Below, piece by piece: positions 8,252-13,555 of a stretch of DNA of 13,555 bases. The notes under the pieces are model-generated. The model did no database searches and was not told where the DNA came from. It saw only the letters and a list, made by a program, of their open reading frames with translations. The position numbers and the translations under genes were made by a program. This DNA is from Thiotrichales bacterium HSG1. Lineage in GTDB: Bacteria; Pseudomonadota; Gammaproteobacteria; Beggiatoales; Beggiatoaceae. The stretch's first letter is position 1; each line of letters begins with the position of its first letter. The stretch spans positions 1-13,555 of the forward strand of contig JAUCGN010000028.1 of the NCBI GenBank assembly GCA_030378125.1, in the 5' to 3' direction.

Positions 8252-8499
8252 TAGGACTTACGCATTGACAACTTCTAAAAAATAATATTTCAATAAAATT
8301 ATATAGTTATAAAATATATTTGATTTATCATAATTTCTGTAAAAATTGAAGTATAAAATTACAATGCTAAGTTGCGTAAAGGAATTATGTAATTTTAAAA
8401 TATAAATTATATGTATATTAAATTTAACTATTTATATGGTAACTTATTGTATTTAAATAGTTTCATAATATAATGAAACTTGTCAATGCGTAAGTCCTA
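8252..8499 (+). mobile_element. MITE-like element, copy 1 (244 bp plus TA flanks)
   Basis: Terminal inverted repeats GGACTTACGCATTGACAA at 8254-8271 and its exact complement at 8480-8497, with TA at both outer edges (8252-8253 and 8498-8499). The interior is very AT-rich and holds no plausible gene. An internal 8-bp hairpin (AGTTTCAT / ATGAAACT, 8459-8480) abuts the right end. A second copy, inverted and diverged, lies at 11295-11524. TA flanks and a non-coding interior fit a miniature element mobilised in trans by an IS630/Tc1-type transposase; the family assignment is inference from the TA alone. Confidence 0.85.
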
Positions 8500-8541
8500 A
8501 CTAAACAATATACTAATAATAAAAATATTTCTAAACATAAG

Positions 8542-9387
8542 TTATTGCTCCTTAAGATTTTGTATTTGTTCTAAAGATAAATTTGTTGCTTGAGCTATTT
8601 GTTCGTCTGATAGCAATCCAGTAGATAATAAATTAATGGCAGTTTCTTTTTTTATTGTATCTGTAATTTCATATTTAACTTCTTGCCTAACTTCCTTTTT
8701 AACTTCTTGCCTAACTTCCTTCTTAAGCTCTTGCCTTATTTGCTCAATCCCATATTCATCAATCATTACAGCTCGTTCCTTAGGAGTAATTAGGTCTTTC
8801 TCTATCAATCCAAAAATTTGCTGAATTTCAGGAGAAGAATAATTTAACTCATCAACTTGTTCATCCAAACTATCTTCGATTGCTTCTAGCCATTCATGAT
8901 ATTGTTTAGGAGTGACTGTTTTATCTAAATATTTAGGACAAATATAGATAACTTTATGAGGAATTTCTCCTATTGGATTACCTTGTAAATCTTTTGGGTC
9001 AAAATCTATAATAGCCACATCTTTTTTATGTTTATCTCCTGAAGTCAATATAACAAAAGTAAACACTCGTAAATCAGGTTGATAATTATCTGAACTAGCT
9101 ATTTGTTCTAATAAAGCCACGCAATGATAATGTAAAAAACGATGATAATGATCTGGAAAACGTACATGTTGAATTTCAACTATTATTCGATTTTTCTTAT
9201 CTTCTGCGTACAAGTCAAATTTAACTTCTACATTGCCAATAGTTGGAGTGTAAGTTTTATCTGTTTCTACCTTGTCAATTTCTATTTCAATATCCAAGAA
9301 ATCTCGCACAAAAGCTGTAAAAATTTCTGGAACACTGAATGCTTTTTTGAAAATCACATCGTATCGTAATGGGGCAACTTGTTTCAT
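8542..9387 (-). CDS. Rpn-family PD-(D/E)XK nuclease / putative transposase, paralogue B
   Basis: 281 residues of the Rpn (recombination-promoting nuclease, PDDEXK_2) family, DNA endonucleases reported to raise recombination and proposed to aid transposition. The nuclease core covers about residues 8-170. The motif residues are Asp58 (KFDLYAED) and Glu71-x-Gln73 (VEIQH), the E-x-Q form usual for this family, so the active site looks complete. A charged coiled-coil linker at 216-247 contains an exact double of KKEVRQEV, made by a 24-bp tandem repeat at 8677-8724. The C-terminal 30 residues (NLLSTGLLSDEQIAQATNL) form a helix-turn-helix-like tail typical of the family. The ATG is three bases after the stop of its paralogue, so translation is probably coupled. 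The 3' end is 42 bp from the MITE at 8252-8499. Confidence 0.92.
   Translation of the reverse strand: MKQVAPLRYDVIFKKAFSVPEIFTAFVRDFLDIEIEIDKVETDKTYTPTIGNVEVKFDLYAEDKKNRIIVEIQHVRFPDHYHRFLHYHCVALLEQIASSDNYQPDLRVFTFVILTSGDKHKKDVAIIDFDPKDLQGNPIGEIPHKVIYICPKYLDKTVTPKQYHEWLEAIEDSLDEQVDELNYSSPEIQQIFGLIEKDLITPKERAVMIDEYGIEQIRQELKKEVRQEVKKEVRQEVKYEITDTIKKETAINLLSTGLLSDEQIAQATNLSLEQIQNLKEQ
8677..8724 (-). repeat. 24-bp in-frame tandem repeat in the Rpn linker
   Basis: Two adjacent 24-bp units (8677-8700 and 8701-8724) differing at one base encode the doubled KKEVRQEV octapeptide of the coiled-coil linker. A partial third unit may follow. The upstream paralogue has a different lysine/glycine/isoleucine-rich repeat at the same place, so the linker changes by repeat slippage while the nuclease core stays nearly the same. 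Confidence 0.85.
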
Positions 9388-9390
9388 AAA

Positions 9391-10239
9391 TTACTTACCA
9401 TTTTTTAAATCTTGTACTTGCTTTAAAGATAAATTTGTTGCTTGGGCTATTTGTTCTTCTGTTAAAGTTCCAATAGATAATAAATTAAGAGCAATATCTT
9501 GGTTAGCTTGTTGTTTTCCTTCTTTAATACCTTTTTTTATGCCTTTTTCTATACCTTTTTTCATAACTTTTTCTGTTATTTCTTGCTTAATTTGTTCAAT
9601 TCCATACTCATCAATCATTATAGCAAGCTCTTCAGGGGTTACTTGGTCTTTTTCTATCAGTTTGAAAATTTGTTGGATTTCAGGGGAGGTATAATGAGAT
9701 TCATCAACTTGTTCGTCTAGACTGTCTTCAATAGCTTCTAACCACTCATGATATTTATTTGGAGTAACGGTCTTATCCAAATATTTAGGACAGATATAAA
9801 TAACTTTATGAGGAATTTCCCCTATTGAGTTACCTTGCAAATCTTTCGGGTCAAAATCTATGATAGAAACGTCTTTTTTATGTTTATCACCAGAAGTTAA
9901 AATAACAAAGGTAAATACTTGTAAATCAGGTTGATAATTACCATGAGTGGCCACTTGTTCTAACAAAGCAGCACAGTGATAATGTAAAAAACGATGATAA
10001 TGGTCTGCAAATCGTACATGTTGTATATCAATGATGATACGGTTTTTCTTATCTTCGGCATATAGATCAAACTTAACTGCAACTTTACCAATTGGAGGAG
10101 TGTAAGTTTTATCTGTTTCTACTTTGTCAATTTCTATTTCAATATCCAAGAAATCTCGAACGAAAGCTGTAAAAATTTCTGGTACACTGAATGCTTTTTT
10201 AAAAATCACATCGTATCGTAACGGGGCTACTTGTTTCAT
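9391..10239 (-). CDS. Rpn-family PD-(D/E)XK nuclease / putative transposase, paralogue A
   Basis: 282 residues, nearly identical to the following gene over the first ~215 residues, so the two arose by tandem duplication. I chose the ATG at 10239 because the protein then begins MKQVAPLRYD exactly like the paralogue; a TTG five codons upstream is also open. Asp58 is kept, but the catalytic Glu71 of the paralogue is Asp here (IIDIQH), which may reduce or abolish cleavage. The linker holds KKGIEKGIKKGIKEG, unlike the KKEVRQEV repeats of the neighbour. The HTH-like tail (NLLSIGTLTEEQIAQATNL) is conserved. A hairpin at 10250-10267 overlaps the ribosome site. It lies 36 bp after the upstream nuclease-like gene, same strand. 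Confidence 0.9.
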   Translation of the reverse strand: MKQVAPLRYDVIFKKAFSVPEIFTAFVRDFLDIEIEIDKVETDKTYTPPIGKVAVKFDLYAEDKKNRIIIDIQHVRFADHYHRFLHYHCAALLEQVATHGNYQPDLQVFTFVILTSGDKHKKDVSIIDFDPKDLQGNSIGEIPHKVIYICPKYLDKTVTPNKYHEWLEAIEDSLDEQVDESHYTSPEIQQIFKLIEKDQVTPEELAIMIDEYGIEQIKQEITEKVMKKGIEKGIKKGIKEGKQQANQDIALNLLSIGTLTEEQIAQATNLSLKQVQDLKNGK

Positions 10240-10249
10240 GATAACTATT

Positions 10250-10267
10250 TCCAAAATAAATTTTGGA
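10250..10267 (-). promoter_or_regulatory. Hairpin overlapping the Rpn A ribosome site
   Basis: Perfect 7-bp stem (TCCAAAA / TTTTGGA) with a 4-nt loop in the 36-bp gap between the nuclease-like gene and Rpn A. On the minus strand the second arm contains the GGA that is the only Shine-Dalgarno candidate for the ATG at 10239, so folding would hide it. The structure is seen in the sequence; a regulatory effect is inference. Confidence 0.5.
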
Positions 10268-10275
10268 TTCTATTT

Positions 10276-10893
10276 CTAATAAAAATCCACAATAGTTTGT
10301 AATGCTCCTAATAATTTATTAGGATTATCAATATAATACTTAATATTATCTGTATTGATTATATCTTTCTCAAGTTTTAAAAATTGCCATATTTCACCTG
10401 TTGTAACTACTCCAAAAATGGTAGTAATTGTAGTTTCTTCCATATAATTAAATTCCCTTGCTCCAACCATTTGAGCTATACATTGTCCAAGACTTCTATC
10501 AATTATATTTCTCTTAGCTTCAACTAGGCAAAAAATTGGTGTATCTATGGTTGTAGATTGAGGATTTCTAGTTAATATAAAATCACATTCTCCGTTTAAA
10601 TTTCGTTGTTTATCAACTTCTAAATCTTCACCAGAAAATAGAGCAATTTTATTACTATTACGCTGTTTTAATTCAAATAAAAATGGAGCTACTATACCTT
10701 CCGAGCGTGCCTTTTCAGATTTTAAAGGAATTTGTTTAGTAATGGCTAATGTGGTTTGTAACCAATCACTTATTTTAATATCTACAACTTCTATAAATAA
10801 ATCAGTATTAACTTCAGTTAATTCAAAAGTTTGTTTGACTTCTTTAAAAGAAAATTGACTATATGGCATTTTTCTAATTTTAAATCCTGACAA
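10276..10893 (-). CDS. Small PD-(D/E)XK nuclease-like protein, unknown family
   Basis: 205 residues, cytoplasmic. The middle shows a restriction-endonuclease-type core: GECDFILTR with Asp104, then FCLVEAKR with Glu125-x-Lys127, then a helix with Gln141 (GQCIAQMVGARE) in the place where many such nucleases have a conserved Gln. A final strand pair (IFGVVTTGEIWQFL) completes the fold. The protein is not an Rpn member. Start uncertain: TTG at 10893 has AGGA four bases upstream, while the ATG at 10869 (MPYSQFSF) has no ribosome site. It is first of three same-strand nuclease-fold genes, probably co-transcribed. Function unknown: it could be a solitary restriction-like enzyme or part of a mobile cassette. 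Similar small proteins are scattered in repeat-rich genomes, from general knowledge. Confidence 0.75.
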   Translation of the reverse strand: MSGFKIRKMPYSQFSFKEVKQTFELTEVNTDLFIEVVDIKISDWLQTTLAITKQIPLKSEKARSEGIVAPFLFELKQRNSNKIALFSGEDLEVDKQRNLNGECDFILTRNPQSTTIDTPIFCLVEAKRNIIDRSLGQCIAQMVGAREFNYMEETTITTIFGVVTTGEIWQFLKLEKDIINTDNIKYYIDNPNKLLGALQTIVDFY

Positions 10894-10906
10894 TATTTCC
10901 TAAACT

Positions 10907-10947
10907 GTAACATAACCTAAATATTTATTCAATTAAGATTATGTTAC
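10907..10947. promoter_or_regulatory. Inverted repeat upstream of the nuclease block
   Basis: 9-bp perfect arms GTAACATAA (10907-10915) and TTATGTTAC (10939-10947) separated by 23 bp, lying 14-54 bp before the first start of the three-gene nuclease block. On the minus strand one arm contains a -10-like CATAAT. It could be an operator or a leader hairpin. Confidence 0.3.
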
Positions 10948-10975
10948 CATTAATAATAACTAAAACATGCATATC

Positions 10976-11017
10976 CACCTGAACACCAGTAACAAACTCG
11001 TGAAATAGATTCAGGTG
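10976..11017. repeat. 8-bp inverted repeat in the intergenic region
   Basis: Arms CACCTGAA (10976-10983) and TTCAGGTG (11010-11017) with a 26-bp spacer. Too long a loop for a terminator; role unknown. The remainder of 10948-11294 shows no gene, RNA or convincing promoter. Confidence 0.35.
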
Positions 11018-11294
11018 ATTCATTTCGGTAGTGTGCTTGGACTATTTTGAAATTTATAAATATGCTTAAATATCAGTATGTTATACAAAACAGGTGAAGC
11101 TTGTAATTAATTGATATTTAACAAGTTTTAATTTTTTCTTAATAGTCGACACCCACTATCCAACAACAGCCAAATTATAAAAATTAATTATTTTTCAAAC
11201 AAATTCTTACCATTGATTCTAAATTCATACTACAGAAATATTCTACACCCATTCCCCTTCTTGTTTCAACTTTTTGATGTATTCCTTAAATTAT

Positions 11295-11524
11295 TATGAC
11301 TTACGCATTGACAAAGCAATAAGTTTATAAAAAATGCTTAAATACAATATATTACACTATATAGTTACATTTGATATATGTATAATTTTCTTTTATAATT
11401 ACATGATTCCCTTATGTTATTTAGTATTGTAACTTGTACCCCAATTTTTATGAAAATTATAGCAATTCAGTTTACATAATTATATGATTTATAATATATT
11501 GCTTTTGTCAATGCATAAGTCCTA
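11295..11524 (-). mobile_element. MITE-like element, copy 2 (226 bp plus TA flanks)
   Basis: The ends match copy 1: the left end at 11297 differs by one base in the first position and by one indel after GACAA, and the right end reads GGACTTATGCATTGACAA on the minus strand (11505-11522). TA flanks both sides (11295-11296 and 11523-11524). Its interior in reverse orientation aligns with the right half of copy 1 (for instance both contain ATTGTATTTA and a TTACAAT block), so it is the same element, inverted and diverged. It carries an extra subterminal inverted AGCAAT. No coding capacity. Confidence 0.8.
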
Positions 11525-11542
11525 CTCAATATAAATCCCCCC

Positions 11543-11595
11543 AAAAAAAAACCTTCCAAGTTTCAAAAACTCCTAGAAGGTTTGATGGAAGGTTT
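11543..11595 (-). terminator. Rho-independent terminator of the lipoprotein operon
   Basis: Read on the minus strand, an arm AAACCTTCCA (11595-11586) pairs with TGGAAGGTTT just before a run of T (11551-11543). A second copy of the arm, AAACCTTC (11583-11576), can pair with the same 3' strand around a small inner hairpin AGTTT-TTG-AAACT. It lies 17 bp after the stop of the FlgO-family gene. Confidence 0.85.
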
Positions 11596-11611
11596 ACTAC
11601 TACCAATCTTT

Positions 11612-12157
11612 CTAACGTTGCTTCCGTAACATACGTTTGGTATCAGGGCCTATTGGCAGATTATAATCATAAGAACTCAAAATAACACTATCCTTAGCTC
11701 GAATTAGTTTAGCCACCACATACACAGATTCCTTACCAACAGCATAAGTACCAACTACAACAGCATAAGCGTCATGTTGAAGACTAATTTTGCGTAACTC
11801 CCTAGATAACAATAATTCTCCAGTTCGTTCTTGCACAAAAACATTGGAAGTACGCATCTTCATCTCAATAACTTTATAACCACTTTGAGCTAGGCGAGAA
11901 CCAATTTGTTCACCAACTATTCGCCCAAAAGTTGAAGATTGTTGAACGTTATCAATGTTTACGAAACTAGTTACTAAAATAGGTTGTTTAGTATAAACTC
12001 CATTATGACGTGGTTCTAAATGATGAATGTCTCGAACACCCTTCAATAACCTATCGGCAGCCCTATAGCTAGTAGAAATTAGGTTATAATCCTTAGCAAA
12101 TATGGAACACCCAGCTATAAATGAAACTATCAAAAATGAGGTAAGTATTCGTTTCAT
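11612..12157 (-). CDS. FlgO-family lipoprotein
   Basis: 181 residues with a lipoprotein signal: MKRILTSFLIVSFIAGC, lipobox IAGC, acylated Cys17. The mature part fits the FlgO domain: YRAADRLL near the start, ILVTSFVNIDN strand, TFGRIVGEQIGSRL helix, ELLLSRELRKI, then the repeated strands of AYAVVVGTYAVGKESVYVVA and the closing SYDYNLPIGPDTKRML. In Vibrio, FlgO is an outer-membrane lipoprotein needed for flagellar stability and motility. No flagellar genes are nearby, and the domain is also found outside flagellar loci, so I give no gene symbol. The start is two bases after the stop of the upstream lipoprotein gene, with AGGTGG ten bases upstream inside that gene, so translation is probably coupled. 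A strong terminator follows. Confidence 0.88.
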   Translation of the reverse strand: MKRILTSFLIVSFIAGCSIFAKDYNLISTSYRAADRLLKGVRDIHHLEPRHNGVYTKQPILVTSFVNIDNVQQSSTFGRIVGEQIGSRLAQSGYKVIEMKMRTSNVFVQERTGELLLSRELRKISLQHDAYAVVVGTYAVGKESVYVVAKLIRAKDSVILSSYDYNLPIGPDTKRMLRKQR

Positions 12158-12159
12158 TG

Positions 12160-12846
12160 TTAATTAACCACCTGATAAGTTTTAGCAATATCTTCATAAT
12201 GGTCGTAATCACCAGTGTTTATGTAGTACATCCTAGAATCTCCAAACACATATTGTTGACTCATAGTAACTGATGTGGTGATAATAACCTCAGTATTAGT
12301 TTCACCCGGCAAATAATGATCTAATAGTGCATCTGTGTCTGCCGCTAAGGTAAATGGAAATACAGCCAAACCGGGATATGCCCAATTATCAATGGCACTG
12401 ACAATCATCCATACACCACCAGCCAATGCAGTATAAGCACCTGGAGGCGGATAAGTTAAACGTCGGTCTTTGTGATGAACTACTTGCATCTCATAACCAA
12501 CCACTAAAGTATCTCTGCCAAACCCAGCATCATTAGTCAAAACTATTAAACTTTGTTGAACCAACTTAGTATTAAGTAAATTGTAAAAAGCCTTACCAAA
12601 AGGAATTTCCTCTTGTTCATCGGATATTTTTACGAATACTGGTGGTAGAGTCTCAGCATTAGGAAAAGTTAGTTCCATTGTTTTTTTCAAACGGTTGGCA
12701 ACATCAGTCGCCAATACATCCCAATGATGAGCAGCTTGCATTTTTTGCTGTCCAGTTACTGGGTAAGATTTAGCTAATGGTATAGGTCTATGAGAACAAC
12801 CAACCACCAGTAAACCAAGTATTGCAATTAAAATATATCTTTTCAT
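12160..12846 (-). CDS. Putative outer-membrane lipoprotein, partner of the FlgO-family gene
   Basis: 228 residues, family not recognised. N-terminal lipoprotein signal MKRYILIAILGLLVVGC with Cys17 as the acylation site; the following Ser favours outer-membrane sorting. Residues 40-60 (HHWDVLATDVANRLKKTM) and 80-110 form an alpha/beta part resembling the periplasmic lipoproteins often found with FlgO-type proteins. Residues 135-160 (GGVWMIVSAIDNWAYPGLAVF) are hydrophobic enough for a helix lying in or on the membrane. The start is supported by AGGA eight bases before the ATG. First gene of a two-gene operon with the FlgO-family lipoprotein, so the two probably act together in the cell envelope. 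Precise function unknown. Confidence 0.8.
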   Translation of the reverse strand: MKRYILIAILGLLVVGCSHRPIPLAKSYPVTGQQKMQAAHHWDVLATDVANRLKKTMELTFPNAETLPPVFVKISDEQEEIPFGKAFYNLLNTKLVQQSLIVLTNDAGFGRDTLVVGYEMQVVHHKDRRLTYPPPGAYTALAGGVWMIVSAIDNWAYPGLAVFPFTLAADTDALLDHYLPGETNTEVIITTSVTMSQQYVFGDSRMYYINTGDYDHYEDIAKTYQVVN

Positions 12847-13160
12847 GATAAATCCTGCAATTAATTATGAATGCTCAATTCTTAATTGAAACCTATACCA
12901 TTTTGCTGATTTTAACCAACACAAACGGCCTGTACTGTTATTTACTCCACCATTCCTGCGACATTATTGCAGTTAAAAAAACTTACGGTTGAGTATTAAG
13001 AATTAAAAAACCATATAGTTTGTAAGAACTAACAGTCGAATCTTAAAGTAGTTTCTAAATTATAATGTAAAGCAAAACAAATATCCAGAAAATGTCTCAT
13101 TATTTATGTTTTTATTATTTTCAAACTCAGTAAATTTTCAAAACTAATCAGACCTACAAT
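12847..13160. other. Intergenic region between dcd and the lipoprotein operon
   Basis: 314 bp without a gene. Besides the promoter candidate it contains a small hairpin CAATT-CTT-AATTG near 12876-12888 and a related inverted ATTAAGAAT near 13000. No terminator for dcd is visible after its stop. No RNA gene recognised. Confidence 0.5.
12892..12919 (-). promoter_or_regulatory. Weak sigma-70-type promoter candidate for the lipoprotein operon
   Basis: On the minus strand TTGGTT (12919-12914) and TATAGG (12897-12892) are separated by 16 bp, placing initiation about 40 bp before the ATG at 12846. The match to consensus is only partial. Confidence 0.3.
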
Positions 13161-13555
13161 TTAAGCTTTTGGTAGAGTAACTCCAGTTTGTCCTTGATAT
13201 TTACCACCTCTGTCTCGATAAGAAACTTCGCAAACTTCCTCTGCTTCTAAAAATAATAGTTGAGCAACTCCTTCATTAGCATAAATTTTGGCTGGTAAGG
13301 GGGTTGTATTAGAAAATTCAAGGGTAATATGACCTTGCCATTCAGGTTCAATAACAGTGTTATTTACCACAATCCCCATTCTGGCATAGGTACTTTTTCC
13401 AGATACAATGCCTAATACATTGCGTGGAATTCGAAAATATTCTACGGTACGAGCCAGAGCAAAGGAATTAGGTGGAATTATACAGACATCAGAATTTATA
13501 TTGACAAAACTTTTAGCATCAAAATTTTTAGGATCAACAATTGTGGTATTGATAT
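13161..13555 (-). CDS. dcd: dCTP deaminase, C-terminal part (runs off the window)
   Basis: Converts dCTP to dUTP plus ammonia, the first step of dTTP synthesis in most gammaproteobacteria; a cytoplasmic trimer. The frame is open to the window edge at 13555, giving 130 C-terminal residues; the ~188-residue family member suggests about 58 are missing. Visible landmarks: [19 protein letters not shown], then GKSTYARMG (the Ser/Arg active-site loop), [12 protein letters not shown] with the catalytic Glu in ITLEF, then [16 protein letters not shown] and the C-terminal GGKYQGQTG triphosphate-binding segment. It resembles the shorter pseudomonad-type enzyme more than the E. coli one. Slightly unusual is [16 protein letters not shown] where I remember ARCGIIVNVTPLEPEW in relatives. 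An internal ATG at 13379 is not the true start. Confidence 0.95.
   Translation of the reverse strand, partial: INTTIVDPKNFDAKSFVNINSDVCIIPPNSFALARTVEYFRIPRNVLGIVSGKSTYARMGIVVNNTVIEPEWQGHITLEFSNTTPLPAKIYANEGVAQLLFLEAEEVCEVSYRDRGGKYQGQTGVTLPKA

Noticed and set aside
8079..8285. Plus-strand open frame that runs into the MITE at 8252
   Set aside because: It lacks a credible start with a ribosome site, overlaps repeats and shows no recognisable protein family; probably chance.
8636..8824. Plus-strand frame rich in Ser/Cys/Leu opposite the Rpn gene
   Set aside because: It is the complement of the repetitive coiled-coil linker of a well-supported minus-strand gene.

Overview
The window is AT-rich bacterial DNA. 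The dCTP deaminase belongs to the roughly 188-residue type known from pseudomonads, and methionine synthase is the long cobalamin-dependent form. There is also a FlgO-family lipoprotein, many short hairpin repeats, MITE-like elements, duplicated Rpn-type nuclease genes and a CHAT protease. This mix fits a repeat-rich gammaproteobacterium, and I would guess a large sulfur bacterium of the Beggiatoa/Thioploca/Thiomargarita group. The taxonomic call is inference.

Left part (1-4204): three plus-strand genes encode a TPR-CHAT caspase-like protease, a 101-residue helical protein and a 478-residue protein with two C-terminal membrane helices. They look like one module, plausibly a conflict (anti-phage or cell-suicide) system. 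The CHAT frame starts in the middle of a TPR unit, right after a 42-bp repeat, so its 5' end is probably lost. The third gene collides tail to tail with the N-terminal stub of a STAND-type ATPase whose remaining domains are missing. The module therefore looks rearranged at both ends, or chimeric in assembly.

Middle (4279-7929): a complete metH on the minus strand, with all four modules and the zinc, cobalamin and reactivation motifs. About 20 bp before its start is a second, inverted copy of the 42-bp repeat, followed by a cluster of small hairpin elements (7949-8110). Several of these hairpins share a loop sequence while their arms differ but still pair.

Right-middle (8252-11524): three consecutive minus-strand genes with PD-(D/E)XK nuclease motifs. 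Two are tandem Rpn/PDDEXK_2 paralogues and one is an unrelated small nuclease-like protein. The block is bracketed by two copies of a 226-244 bp MITE in opposite orientations, each with near-identical terminal inverted repeats and TA at both edges.

Right end (11543-13555): a two-gene lipoprotein operon (an unknown lipoprotein followed by a FlgO-family protein) ending in a strong terminator, a 314-bp intergenic stretch with a weak promoter candidate, and the C-terminal 130 residues of dCTP deaminase running off the window. No tRNA, rRNA, CRISPR array or complete insertion sequence was seen.
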